24,128 bases of DNA from JAUMBM01 sp964441755 (GTDB taxonomy: Bacteria > Bacteroidota > Bacteroidia > Chitinophagales > Saprospiraceae), in the NCBI GenBank assembly GCA_964441755.1, contig CAYTVG010000033.1:1-24128 (forward strand), written 5' to 3'. Both the position numbers and the translations under genes were made by a program. This document shows positions 6,301 through 15,621 of this stretch, one piece after another (position 1 is the first letter of the stretch; each line of letters starts with the position of its first letter). The notes beneath the pieces are model-generated. The model was not told the origin of the DNA, did no database searches, and worked only from the letters and a program-made list of their open reading frames with translations.

Positions 6301-7005
6301 ATGACAGCAGAAGAGCTATTGGCGGCATACGCCGCGGGGCAAAGAAATTTTCAAAAAGCCAATCTCGACGATGTCAATCTTAGCGGCGCAGACCTACGCA
6401 AAGCAGATCTGAGTGAAGCCAAACTACGCAGAGCAAATCTTAGCGGAGCCAACCTTAGCCAAGCCAATCTCATGCATGCAGACCTTTCTGAAGCAGACCT
6501 CAGCGAAGCCAACCTTCAACTAAGCCACATTACCCAAGCGATTCTTGAAAAGGCTAATCTTAGCAGGGCTGATCTTAGCGACGCCAGCCTTAGTAGAGCT
6601 TACCTTGTCTGGGCTAATCTTCAACACTGCAATCTTACCCAAGCCAACCTTACCAGCGCCCACCTTCGCCTGGCCGACCTCAGCGATGCCAATCTCACCG
6701 CAGCCGACCTTAGCGGTGCCGATTTTCACCAATATGGCAACCTTTCCCGAGCCAACCTTACCCAAGCTTACCTGGATGGCGCTAACCTTAGTGTAATCGA
6801 CATTAGCCAAGCCAACCTCAGCGAATCCTTTATCAGCGGCGCGAATCTTAGCGGCGCGAATCTCAGCGGAGCGGACCTCAGCCGCGCTGATCTCAGCCGA
6901 TCCAACCTTAGCCGGGCCAACCTTAGCCAGGCTGATCTTAGAGGTGCAGACCTCACAGAAACCAACCTTAGCGAAGCCAACCTTGATGGCGCCCAATTAT
7001 CATAG
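6301..7005 (+). CDS. Pentapeptide-repeat protein, long copy
   Basis: The 234-residue protein starts with MTAEELLAAYAAGQRNFQKA, the standard capping region, then consists of about 40 A(D/N)LSxA-type pentapeptides to the C-terminus, predicting one long right-handed quadrilateral beta-helix. One unit around residues 141-146 (FHQYGN) breaks the pattern and may form a loop. There is no signal peptide and no enzymatic domain. It is a paralogue of the gene at 3918, but the coding regions differ much more than the nearly identical upstream 423 bp. Known members include DNA-mimic gyrase-protecting proteins, but most have no known role, so no function is assigned. The reverse strand shows long open frames that are only shadows of the repeats. 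Confidence 0.85.
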   Translation: MTAEELLAAYAAGQRNFQKANLDDVNLSGADLRKADLSEAKLRRANLSGANLSQANLMHADLSEADLSEANLQLSHITQAILEKANLSRADLSDASLSRAYLVWANLQHCNLTQANLTSAHLRLADLSDANLTAADLSGADFHQYGNLSRANLTQAYLDGANLSVIDISQANLSESFISGANLSGANLSGADLSRADLSRSNLSRANLSQADLRGADLTETNLSEANLDGAQLS

Positions 7006-7078
7006 TGCAGATCATACCTAAGGATGTATTGGAATGGTAAAACCCACCCGGCAGATGGCATGATCAGGTAAGCTGCCC

Positions 7079-7103
7079 GGGCCCGGCGCTCAAAGCCGGG
7101 CCC
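7079..7103 (+). terminator. GC-rich hairpin after the long pentapeptide gene
   Basis: Perfect 9-bp arms (GGGCCCGGC at 7079-7087, GCCGGGCCC at 7095-7103) around the loop GCTCAAA. It lies in a region similar to part of the 423-bp segment and lacks a T-run, so its role as a terminator is tentative. Confidence 0.4.
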
Positions 7104-7284
7104 ATGGGGCAGCGAAGGCCTGTCATCCATTCTGGTAAAAGTGGTATGCATATCGCTTAGTGGTGCGAGTCAGCAGGCAGGAGCGTATGCCACCTTGCAC
7201 AGCTGGCCAAACCCTACTAATCAGCTATCCTGACTACCATTAAAAAGCGATGCGGAACTGACAACTTGACCTGATATGGCGTGT
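7104..7284. other. Intergenic stretch without a recognised gene
   Basis: About 40 bp at the left end continues the diverged similarity to 3780-3840. The rest has no supported coding frame or structure. Confidence 0.4.
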
Positions 7285-7371
7285 GATAAGACCATCGTTC
7301 TCAAAATTGGTGAAGCACCCGTATCACCGAAATATCCAGTAATCTTGTCTGGTTATTAGGGGGCCGGTACA
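7285..7371 (-). repeat. IS66-type left-end copy D, next to the array trailer
   Basis: This stretch aligns with 1532-1615 through ACCATCGT, CAAAATTGG, and TATCACCGAAATATCCAGTA to a G-run and a terminus reading TGTACCGGCCCCC on the minus strand. No transposase is next to it. It ends 27 bases from the oldest CRISPR repeat. Confidence 0.5.
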
Positions 7372-7398
7372 AATTAAGGCGCGACGGGTGGAAAATTC

Positions 7399-10300
7399 GT
7401 TTCAATTCCAGTAGGTCCGATTTATACTATTACGTCGAATGTCGCCTTTAGCGCGTTGTTGAGTTTCAATTCCAGTAGGTCCGATTTATACATCGCCCGC
7501 ACAGCGCTGAAAGATGCCAAGTTCCAAGTTTCAATTCCAGTAGGTCCGATTTATACGAGGGCTTCGACGATTTGTGGACCTTGCTGCAACAAGTTTCAAT
7601 TCCAGTAGGTCCGATTTATACGCAAACGAGGGGGGCGGAGCGCTGGCGGGGCACAAGTTTCAATTCCAGTAGGTCCGATTTATACCAGGATATTAAAGGT
7701 AACACGGCCGGCCGGATCAGCGTTTCAATTCCAGTAGGTCCGATTTATACGGGCGCAATCGGTCGCGATATACGCAGGTACGGCGTTTCAATTCCAGTAG
7801 GTCCGATTTATACCGACCTTATTCCCGACGTCGGGCAAATGGCTGACTTGTTTCAATTCCAGTAGGTCCGATTTATACATAGCGCCTATTGCGCTGGAGG
7901 CGAAGACGTGCGGTTTCAATTCCAGTAGGTCCGATTTATACGCAACAGGTGCGGTGAACTCCGACGAGCTGGCCAGGTTTCAATTCCAGTAGGTCCGATT
8001 TATACAAAAAATACCGCACAAAAATACCGCACAGATAAAGGGTTTCAATTCCAGTAGGTCCGATTTATACCCGGCGTTCCGGCGCTTCCTAAGATTGATT
8101 TCACTTGTTTCAATTCCAGTAGGTCCGATTTATACGAATGTCCCGAACATTAACCTGCCACCGAGTATCGCGTTTCAATTCCAGTAGGTCCGATTTATAC
8201 CAGCGATGAGGACACGTTGAGAGGGCTGCTGCTGTGTTTCAATTCCAGTAGGTCCGATTTATACGCGCGGTTTTGGGAACGCTGTCTGCCAGAAAAACAG
8301 GTTTCAATTCCAGTAGGTCCGATTTATACCGGGTCTGGCCTTGCATTCGATACCTGTTTCTGGCTGTTTCAATTCCAGTAGGTCCGATTTATACCATGGC
8401 TACATCGTTGTGAACATGACCTGCAAAGAGTTTCAATTCCAGTAGGTCCGATTTATACCAGCTGCTCATTCCTAAGCAACCTGCCCGCAATCGTGTTTCA
8501 ATTCCAGTAGGTCCGATTTATACCTGCTGTTATTGAGCATCCGCAGCATGGTAAGCCTGGTTTCAATTCCAGTAGGTCCGATTTATACAAGGAAAGCAAT
8601 GCAAATTTTTCAGCGTATTTTTTGTTTCAATTCCAGTAGGTCCGATTTATACCCGCCGTCGTTGGCTATCAGCTGCCGTATGGCTGTAGTTTCAATTCCA
8701 GTAGGTCCGATTTATACTATCGCCGCTGCCAGTTACTCGCGGCGCAGCACAGGGTTTCAATTCCAGTAGGTCCGATTTATACACCGTCGTGCCATACTTC
8801 CCAATGCCCCGTTTTTCGGTTTCAATTCCAGTAGGTCCGATTTATACATTGTCTGCCGGCGCTGCATCTTCGGTCGTTTCCTCGTTTCAATTCCAGTAGG
8901 TCCGATTTATACGGCACCAGAATGCAGGTCACCGTTATCAACGCAGAGTTTCAATTCCAGTAGGTCCGATTTATACGACCGCAGACAGGACTGCAAACCG
9001 CTTGATACTTAGTTTCAATTCCAGTAGGTCCGATTTATACGCAGCAGCCAACAAATCAAAGCGGCTATTTTTGTAGTTTCAATTCCAGTAGGTCCGATTT
9101 ATACGAGGGTGACGGCACTAAGCCCGCAAAACTAATCCTGTTTCAATTCCAGTAGGTCCGATTTATACCGGGCGATGCGTGGTGCTGCCATGGCTGGTAT
9201 TGAGGTTTCAATTCCAGTAGGTCCGATTTATACTAGATTGCTACTTTGCAGCCCCGGCGCAACAGCTGCGTTTCAATTCCAGTAGGTCCGATTTATACCT
9301 GTGACCAGTTCCGCGCCCCTTTCGCTTTCAGGAGTTTCAATTCCAGTAGGTCCGATTTATACGCGGTGGACGACGTTCACGAATACAGGTTTGTGAAGTT
9401 TCAATTCCAGTAGGTCCGATTTATACCCGTCGTGCCATACTTCCCAATGCCCCGTTTTTCGGTTTCAATTCCAGTAGGTCCGATTTATACATGACAGGGC
9501 TTCATGTTGCGCATCGGGGAAGTAAGTTTCAATTCCAGTAGGTCCGATTTATACGGAAGGGCGTAGGGCGTCCGTTTACGACGAATGTCGTTTCAATTCC
9601 AGTAGGTCCGATTTATACCAGGAAAAGCGCTATAAGCGCGATTAAGGCGATCATGTTTCAATTCCAGTAGGTCCGATTTATACCGCGTCAAGTGAGGTAA
9701 ATTCATTCGCCTCAATTTCGTTTCAATTCCAGTAGGTCCGATTTATACCGACAAGCGCCCGAACGTTTGGGCGTGGTTAGTCGCGTTTCAATTCCAGTAG
9801 GTCCGATTTATACGTAAACAGGTCAGTCCTCACTGCAAAAATACTTATGTTTCAATTCCAGTAGGTCCGATTTATACAGGATTGGGGCGCGGTACTTTCG
9901 GGCGTCTTTTCTTGTTTCAATTCCAGTAGGTCCGATTTATACGTTGGTCGCTATGCGCAAGAACGCCGATTTCGCGGGTTTCAATTCCAGTAGGTCCGAT
10001 TTATACTATGAGGATGTTTGTAGCGCCGCCTGCGCCTATTAGTTTCAATTCCAGTAGGTCCGATTTATACCGTTGTCACTGCGCCTGTGCCGATTTTCGT
10101 TTCAGGTTTCAATTCCAGTAGGTCCGATTTATACTATTCTCAATTTCCGGGGAAGTCACGCAGCAAGGTGGTTTCAATTCCAGTAGGTCCGATTTATACT
10201 GGAACATCTCAAAGAAAGGACGCGCCGTCTGTCACGTTTCAATTCCAGTAGGTCCGATTTATACTGCACGAACTTGGCGAGAAGGTTGAGCAGCTTCAGA

Positions 10301-12526
10301 GTTTCAATTCCAGTAGGTCCGATTTATACCAAGCTGTTAAAGTATGCACCGCACATCATTTACAGTTTCAATTCCAGTAGGTCCGATTTATACTGGCAAG
10401 TCGTTAGTCTGGATTGTCGCCTCACCTGGTTTCAATTCCAGTAGGTCCGATTTATACCCCCGACCGCGCCCGTCGCTATTTCGTTGCTTCCGAGTTTCAA
10501 TTCCAGTAGGTCCGATTTATACCTTGCGCGGGAGGGACGCAACTTCTTCGGAATAAAGGTTTCAATTCCAGTAGGTCCGATTTATACTAAGTTAGCGCCG
10601 TTAATACTCTGCACAATCGCAAGTTTCAATTCCAGTAGGTCCGATTTATACGCGGTCGCTGCGGATATTTTCGCGCCTTTGTATTTGTTTCAATTCCAGT
10701 AGGTCCGATTTATACCACCAGACAATTGGCAATGTTGCCTTGGTAATCCTGTTTCAATTCCAGTAGGTCCGATTTATACGCCGTTATTCAGGTCGACTAA
10801 TATCGACGCCCCTGGTTTCAATTCCAGTAGGTCCGATTTATACTGGGGCGCGCAAATGTCAAGGACACGCTGGAGAAAGTTTCAATTCCAGTAGGTCCGA
10901 TTTATACTACGTCAACGATGAAGTTGTCAGCGTTGAAAAAATCGTTTCAATTCCAGTAGGTCCGATTTATACGCGCCGCTACAAGCGTTGCAAGATTCGT
11001 CGTTTCGTGTTTCAATTCCAGTAGGTCCGATTTATACGCGCTTTTCGGAAGTACAACGCTTCGACTACGACGAGTTTCAATTCCAGTAGGTCCGATTTAT
11101 ACCAACTATAATTGTAACAGAAAGGACGCGGGTAATTCGTTTCAATTCCAGTAGGTCCGATTTATACAACATTGACTTACAATAGCGCCCGAGCCTAATT
11201 CGCGTTTCAATTCCAGTAGGTCCGATTTATACTAGGGCTTGCCGGGTACTGCCCGAACGCCAGCAGGTTTCAATTCCAGTAGGTCCGATTTATACAACCG
11301 GCACGGCAAAAGACGACTTCAACACGTCCGGGTTTCAATTCCAGTAGGTCCGATTTATACCGTGCTTTTTAACTCGTTGGTATTTACTCCGTCATCGTTT
11401 CAATTCCAGTAGGTCCGATTTATACTCAACTGCTCCGTCAGCGCCTGTAACCGCGTATTCTGTTTCAATTCCAGTAGGTCCGATTTATACTGGCGGCTGT
11501 ACAGGCAACACTTGCTAAGCTTAAAGGTTTCAATTCCAGTAGGTCCGATTTATACGGCAAGGCCGACAAGCGGGGCAGCAAGTCGTCTATTGTTTCAATT
11601 CCAGTAGGTCCGATTTATACCCCATGCTTTCCGACACAACTATAATTGTAACAGAAGTTTCAATTCCAGTAGGTCCGATTTATACGACAAAATTTTAAGC
11701 ACCAACTTCCTGCTAAACTTGTTTCAATTCCAGTAGGTCCGATTTATACTGTCCTGCACTACGTTATTGGGATGTGCAGTGGGCTGTTTCAATTCCAGTA
11801 GGTCCGATTTATACTGTTGCGCCCGAAAAACTTGCTATGTCGCCTGTTGCGTTTCAATTCCAGTAGGTCCGATTTATACAAGCAATTTCTGGGCAGTACA
11901 GGCGGCTGAAAAACGGTTTCAATTCCAGTAGGTCCGATTTATACGACGGCATATATTGTGACCTGTCACACGAAGGCAAGTTTCAATTCCAGTAGGTCCG
12001 ATTTATACAACGTCATGAAGTTCGCCCAGTTCCTCGCCAAGCGTGTTTCAATTCCAGTAGGTCCGATTTATACCCGCCCAGTCTCCACCAACCAAGCCCT
12101 TACGATGTTGTTTCAATTCCAGTAGGTCCGATTTATACCAGCTGCTCCGTCAGCGCCTGTAACCGCGTATTCTGTTTCAATTCCAGTAGGTCCGATTTAT
12201 ACATGATGCGGTTTTGCAATCTCAGGCGTTCCTGAGCAGTTTCAATTCCAGTAGGTCCGATTTATACTACCCTCCGCTGTCGCCGTCGCGCTATACGTCG
12301 CATGTTTCAATTCCAGTAGGTCCGATTTATACCAACGCCAGACGGTTGTTGCGCTCCTGTTCCCGTGTTTCAATTCCAGTAGGTCCGATTTATACTTTGC
12401 AGTTCCTTGTACATAGTTTTTTTGATTGTGCGTTTCAATTCCAGTAGGTCCGATTTATACGCGTAACTGCGCTGCGCAAGCGCGCCGAATACATATCGTT
12501 TCAATTCCAGTAGGTCCGATTTATAC
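7399..12526 (-). CRISPR. Type I-B CRISPR array, 80 repeats and 79 spacers
   Basis: A 29-bp direct repeat occurs 80 times with 79 spacers of 34-37 bp, nearly all 35 or 36. By eye all repeats, including both terminal ones, are identical. On the transcribed (minus) strand each repeat begins GTATAAATCGG and ends GGAATTGAAAC. The terminal ATTGAAAC is the usual 8-nt crRNA 5' handle of I-B systems, which sets the direction as right to left, away from cas2. The first repeat is therefore 12498-12526 and the oldest is 7399-7427. The repeat has little self-complementarity, as expected for Cas6 recognition of an unstructured repeat. Short plus-strand open frames encoding repeated IPVGPIYT and NSSRSDLY peptides are artefacts of the repeat. 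Confidence 0.98.
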
Positions 12527-12732
12527 ACTGGGCGTCAAAAGTAGTAACAATTTAATAATCAAACTTAAAAATATATAAAAAATCTATTTTTGGGCAATAA
12601 TTATCGTCGATCAGTTGTAGGGTATTGAAGGCGGGTCATCGACGATTATGCAAATGCCTTACAATGAATGATTTAGCCATGTTGTCAAAGAACTTTGTGC
12701 TTGGGTGGTAGCTGCTGGTATATCACCGACGA
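12527..12732 (-). promoter_or_regulatory. CRISPR leader
   Basis: The 206-bp gap between cas2 and the first repeat is strongly AT-rich in the 70 bp next to the array, as usual for leaders. It also has a 9-bp inverted repeat, ATCGTCGAT at 12603-12611 and ATCGACGAT at 12638-12646, separated by 26 bp, which could be a protein-binding site or hairpin. No gene is present. Confidence 0.75.
12536..12563 (-). promoter_or_regulatory. Candidate promoter of the CRISPR array
   Basis: On the minus strand TTTG (12563-12560) is followed after 16 nt by TACTTTTG (12543-12536), an exact TAnnTTTG match. Transcription would start a few bases before the first repeat at 12526. The spacing is slightly shorter than the common Bacteroidota spacing but equals that of the candidate cas6 promoter. 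Confidence 0.45.
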
Positions 12733-12996
12733 CTACAAAAACTGTCCAGTATTATTTAATTCTTTGCCTATCAAATGTTTATCCATATACTGGGGTGTTC
12801 GGCTGCTGAATACGATGAAGCTGTCTGTCTGGGTGTCCATGATCGATTTTGCATCGGCAATCAGTCTTTTTAGCTGTAATTCGCTGAGCTCTCCTTCGAA
12901 GACTGAGTTTTGAATCCAATGAAGGTGTTTGCGGCATAGCTTGAGCATCTTTACTGTCCTTTCTGCAGAAACATCGTAGACGGCAATCACGTACAT
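12733..12996 (-). CDS. cas2: CRISPR-associated endoribonuclease-fold protein Cas2
   Basis: The 87-residue protein starts MYVIAVYDVSAERTVKMLKL, the classic Cas2 opening with a ferredoxin-like first strand ending in Asp (YDV), followed by LHWIQNSVFEGEL, typical of Cas2 strand 2-3. It would form the central dimer of the Cas1-Cas2 integrase. An in-frame ATG 45 bases upstream overlaps the end of cas1 by 10 bases, but the family N-terminus and normal length favour the start used here, which leaves a 35-nt gap to cas1. It is the last gene before the leader. Confidence 0.95.
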   Translation of the reverse strand: MYVIAVYDVSAERTVKMLKLCRKHLHWIQNSVFEGELSELQLKRLIADAKSIMDTQTDSFIVFSSRTPQYMDKHLIGKELNNTGQFL

Positions 12997-13031
12997 GTTG
13001 TATTGGTTTTTTTTGCGCAAGTATATACCCG

Positions 13032-14045
13032 CTACCACCATGCCCTGAATGGCTCAAACGAACTGTTCATGCCAATGAGGTACTTGGCTAGCTTGTAGCA
13101 ATCAAGCCGCAAGAGGTGGCGATAGCTCACCGATCTGTTGAGTGTCCGGTGTTGTATGGTCTGCTGAAGTCTGTCTTCCCAAGCGGCAACAAAAATTTTC
13201 CTTCCTACGGGTGATAAAAAGCATGCGTCATCAATTTTGTCAAAATGTTCTGCCCTAATCTCTCGTCGGTTACAAAGCTTGAAAATTAATCGGTCAACCA
13301 GCAGTGGCTTGAAAATTTCTGAGATGTCCAGCGCCAGACTGTAGCGGCGAGTACCCGGCTCGTGCAGATAGCTCAGGGTTGGGTTGAGCTGGGAATTGTA
13401 GATGGCATCAAGGCAGACCGTATAGCAGAGGGCGTTGCCAAAACTGATGAGTGCATTGATTTCATCCGACGGGGGATTCTTCTGCCGGCCGCGCCAAACA
13501 AATGAATCTACAATTTCTCCAAAACCGTTGTAATATGCCTGCCTTGCATTGCCCTCCATGCCCATCAATTGGTTGATGTCCCGGGCTTTCTCCAGTCCGG
13601 CTGCGAGTGTTTCCAATTGCGCAATGTATTGCTGCAGTTGGGTTTTCCCTCTGTTTTGATAATACCGCAAATTGCGCAGCATATTCACTATTGCCGTTTC
13701 TACAAGCGCCCGGGCGATGTAGAGCCGCTGTTTTTTATGCCGGTACGCATCGGCTTGTGCTATGAGCATCTGCCCCGCCAGCAGGTATTCTTTGGGGCTG
13801 AATGAGCCCGTGTAATGTTCGTAGTAGTCAAAAAAATGCACGGGTACGTGTTGCCTGCCCAAAAAATTGAACAGCGCACTGTTGGCGTCTAAGCTACCAA
13901 AAACGTATAAGGCACTGACTCCCTCTACGGGCAGGTAACGCGGCTTGACATCTGTACTTTCGGCGCTGGTCACGGGCTCAAACTTGAGCGTATTGTCTGT
14001 ACGGCTCATTCGGCCAGGGTGAAATAAATAATAGGCTTTTTTCAT
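13032..14045 (-). CDS. cas1: CRISPR integrase Cas1 (type I-B)
   Basis: The 337-residue protein carries the metal-binding residues of Cas1: Glu 164 in GMEGNARQAYY, His 228 in SYLHEPGTRRYSLALD, and the acidic residues Asp 240 and Glu 243 in LALDISEIFKPLLVDR. The N-terminal beta domain opens with KKAYYLFHPGRMSRTDNTL, like I-B Cas1 proteins. With Cas2 it integrates prespacers at the leader-proximal repeat. Length and motifs are intact. It follows cas4 by 9 nt in one operon. Confidence 0.97.
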   Translation of the reverse strand: MKKAYYLFHPGRMSRTDNTLKFEPVTSAESTDVKPRYLPVEGVSALYVFGSLDANSALFNFLGRQHVPVHFFDYYEHYTGSFSPKEYLLAGQMLIAQADAYRHKKQRLYIARALVETAIVNMLRNLRYYQNRGKTQLQQYIAQLETLAAGLEKARDINQLMGMEGNARQAYYNGFGEIVDSFVWRGRQKNPPSDEINALISFGNALCYTVCLDAIYNSQLNPTLSYLHEPGTRRYSLALDISEIFKPLLVDRLIFKLCNRREIRAEHFDKIDDACFLSPVGRKIFVAAWEDRLQQTIQHRTLNRSVSYRHLLRLDCYKLAKYLIGMNSSFEPFRAWW

Positions 14046-14054
14046 CTATCTGTT

Positions 14055-14549
14055 TTAGATAAAGCAAAAATCGCGATAGGCGCATTCTTTACAGTAGGGC
14101 TTTTTCTTGAGCTCAGGACAAACGTCCTGAGCTACTATTTTTTCAATGGCTGACTCCCAATCGCGTATCTCGGCCCGGGTGAGGTCATCCAATAGCACAT
14201 CCCGGGTTTTTCGCTGTAAGGGATACTCGAGCAGGCCCCGCAAATCAGTGATGCCGGCCCGCTCGAGCGTGTGCAGGTAGTACTGCAGCTGTGCTATGTG
14301 TGCTTTTTCCAATTTGGGACTCTTCTTGACTTCGCGGACAATTTTATTCCGCACATCAAAGAAATCGATTTTTACAAAGCCCAAATCAAGCTCCCGCCAG
14401 CGCTCTGCGCGGCGCGCATAGGTTTGCTCGCTGATAAGCTTCCCCTCTCCCACAGCCTGACTGTTGTCCTCCTGTCTCAATCCTCTGTCGTGCATCCACA
14501 ACTTCCGGTGGCAAAGGTGGTAGTATACTATATGTGAGGCCGTTATCAT
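14055..14549 (-). CDS. cas4: CRISPR exonuclease Cas4 (RecB-like, Fe-S)
   Basis: The 164-residue protein shows the full Cas4 pattern. One N-terminal cysteine (Cys 13 in YYHLCHRKLW) combines with three C-terminal ones (Cys 153, 156 and 162 in YCKECAYRDFC) to hold a 4Fe-4S cluster. The RecB-type nuclease core has Asp 62 or Asp 65, then VREVKKS with Glu 73 and Lys 75, and a QLQYYL motif near 87-92. Cas4 trims prespacers and selects the PAM in I-B systems. It starts 5 nt after the cas7 stop. Confidence 0.96.
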   Translation of the reverse strand: MITASHIVYYHLCHRKLWMHDRGLRQEDNSQAVGEGKLISEQTYARRAERWRELDLGFVKIDFFDVRNKIVREVKKSPKLEKAHIAQLQYYLHTLERAGITDLRGLLEYPLQRKTRDVLLDDLTRAEIRDWESAIEKIVAQDVCPELKKKPYCKECAYRDFCFI

Positions 14550-14554
14550 CCTTA

Positions 14555-15607
14555 CTACAGTTGGTGCGCATAGTCAAATGACGACAGTTGATGCATAAGA
14601 TGCGACCTTGCATCGTCCAACGCGGTGGCACTTTCTCTGGTCGTCAACACATAGGCAGCCGCGGGCAGCGTAACAAAGGAGCTTACACCCGCCAGATCCT
14701 CTTCGATCAGCGGCATAGCCTTCTCACCCCCGCCAACAAGCTTTGCCCGAATGCTGCTGGCTATTTTATTGGCATTGTCACTGACAGCCACGGCCAGCGT
14801 CTCCATCAGGCTGAAGGTGCGTGCCTGGTTGGAGGTGATATTCCAATGCAAGATAGCATCCACCAATGCTGGTATGAGCGTCGCTCGCAGGGAAGCAGGC
14901 GCCAGCAGGCAGGGTCCGAAAATATTACGGGATTCTGTCCACCCCTGCGAACGCAAGTCGTGCTCCGTCGCTGCACTTATTTCTGGCTCGAGAGGGTTGA
15001 GTGTTACGCAGAATAGCCGGCGCAGGTCAATCGCAATATCCATAACGAAAAGGCCCGTGGCACGGCTGTTTTCAGGTATCCATTTGCGGGTTAAGCTTTT
15101 GTCTTTGCCCGCCAGAAGTTGCTGGATTTCTTCGACCGTAAGCTCTTTACCTTGTTGGTCTCTGACGATGATTTTGTTGTTGGGTCGGTCACTTCGGTCA
15201 AAAGTGATGTTCTCGGCGCTGGTGCCTGCAAGCTTAGGGTGCAGCGGACGCATGGCAGAAATGGAGAGCGGGCTCCGCCGCTTGAGTGTCCTGCCTTTTT
15301 CCCCGCCTTTGGAAGCATACATCCAGCCCCCGAGGAGCTGATCCGCATCTGCAGGGTTGCAGGTGCCTGCTACCTCTCCCTCCGCCAGCTCATTTTTTTT
15401 GTTGACGTCCCAGTAAAAAGTCGTAGGCGAGCCCGGACTCCCCAAAGTTGCATTCAATGCCGTAAGTATCGATCTTTTGATCTGCTGCCCGCTTGCGTAA
15501 GGTACGCGGGTATTGAACAGCGGATCATAGTAATTTTTTTGTCCGTCAGCCACGCAAAAAACAGTATGCTCGGCATGCTTCAGGGTTCTTACATAAATGG
15601 TATTCAT
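14555..15607 (-). CDS. cas7: Cascade backbone protein Cas7 (type I-B, Csh2/Cst2/DevR-like)
   Basis: The 350-residue protein has the Cas7 RRM start (MNTIYVRTLKHAEHTVF), then TRVPYASGQQIKRSILTAL at 33-51, the pattern in which I-B Cas7 proteins contact crRNA, and GLFVMDIAIDLRRLF near 184-198. A C-terminal part with PALVDAILHWNITSNQARTF is also typical. Several copies would line the crRNA in Cascade. It lies 14 nt after cas8 and 5 nt before cas4. Which of the named I-B subfamilies fits best (Hmari, Tneap or PGing type) cannot be settled without profile searches. Confidence 0.88.
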   Translation of the reverse strand: MNTIYVRTLKHAEHTVFCVADGQKNYYDPLFNTRVPYASGQQIKRSILTALNATLGSPGSPTTFYWDVNKKNELAEGEVAGTCNPADADQLLGGWMYASKGGEKGRTLKRRSPLSISAMRPLHPKLAGTSAENITFDRSDRPNNKIIVRDQQGKELTVEEIQQLLAGKDKSLTRKWIPENSRATGLFVMDIAIDLRRLFCVTLNPLEPEISAATEHDLRSQGWTESRNIFGPCLLAPASLRATLIPALVDAILHWNITSNQARTFSLMETLAVAVSDNANKIASSIRAKLVGGGEKAMPLIEEDLAGVSSFVTLPAAAYVLTTRESATALDDARSHLMHQLSSFDYAHQL

Positions 15608-15621
15608 TGTATTAGCTGTTT

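Noticed and set aside
6520..7151. Reverse-strand frames with repeated Leu/Arg or Lys/Val patterns opposite the pentapeptide genes (also 4088-4273)
   Set aside because: Periodic shadows of the A(D/N)LSxA codon pattern.
8370..9000. Spacer end at about 8934-8947 resembling a cDNA adaptor (TATCAACGCAGAGT)
   Set aside because: Part of the match is the repeat itself, the spacer has normal length, and the surrounding array is regular.
10200..11138. Shared 12-nt AGAAAGGACGCG in the spacers at 10200 and 11103
   Set aside because: With 79 spacers a 12-nt match can occur by chance, and the flanks differ.
7572..12447. Plus-strand open frames inside the array encoding IPVGPIYT and NSSRSDLY peptides
   Set aside because: They are translations of the 29-bp repeat in different frames and end at random spacer stops.
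12997..13041. Longer Cas2 start overlapping cas1
   Set aside because: The extra 15 residues do not fit the family; the MYVIAVYDV start gives the normal length.
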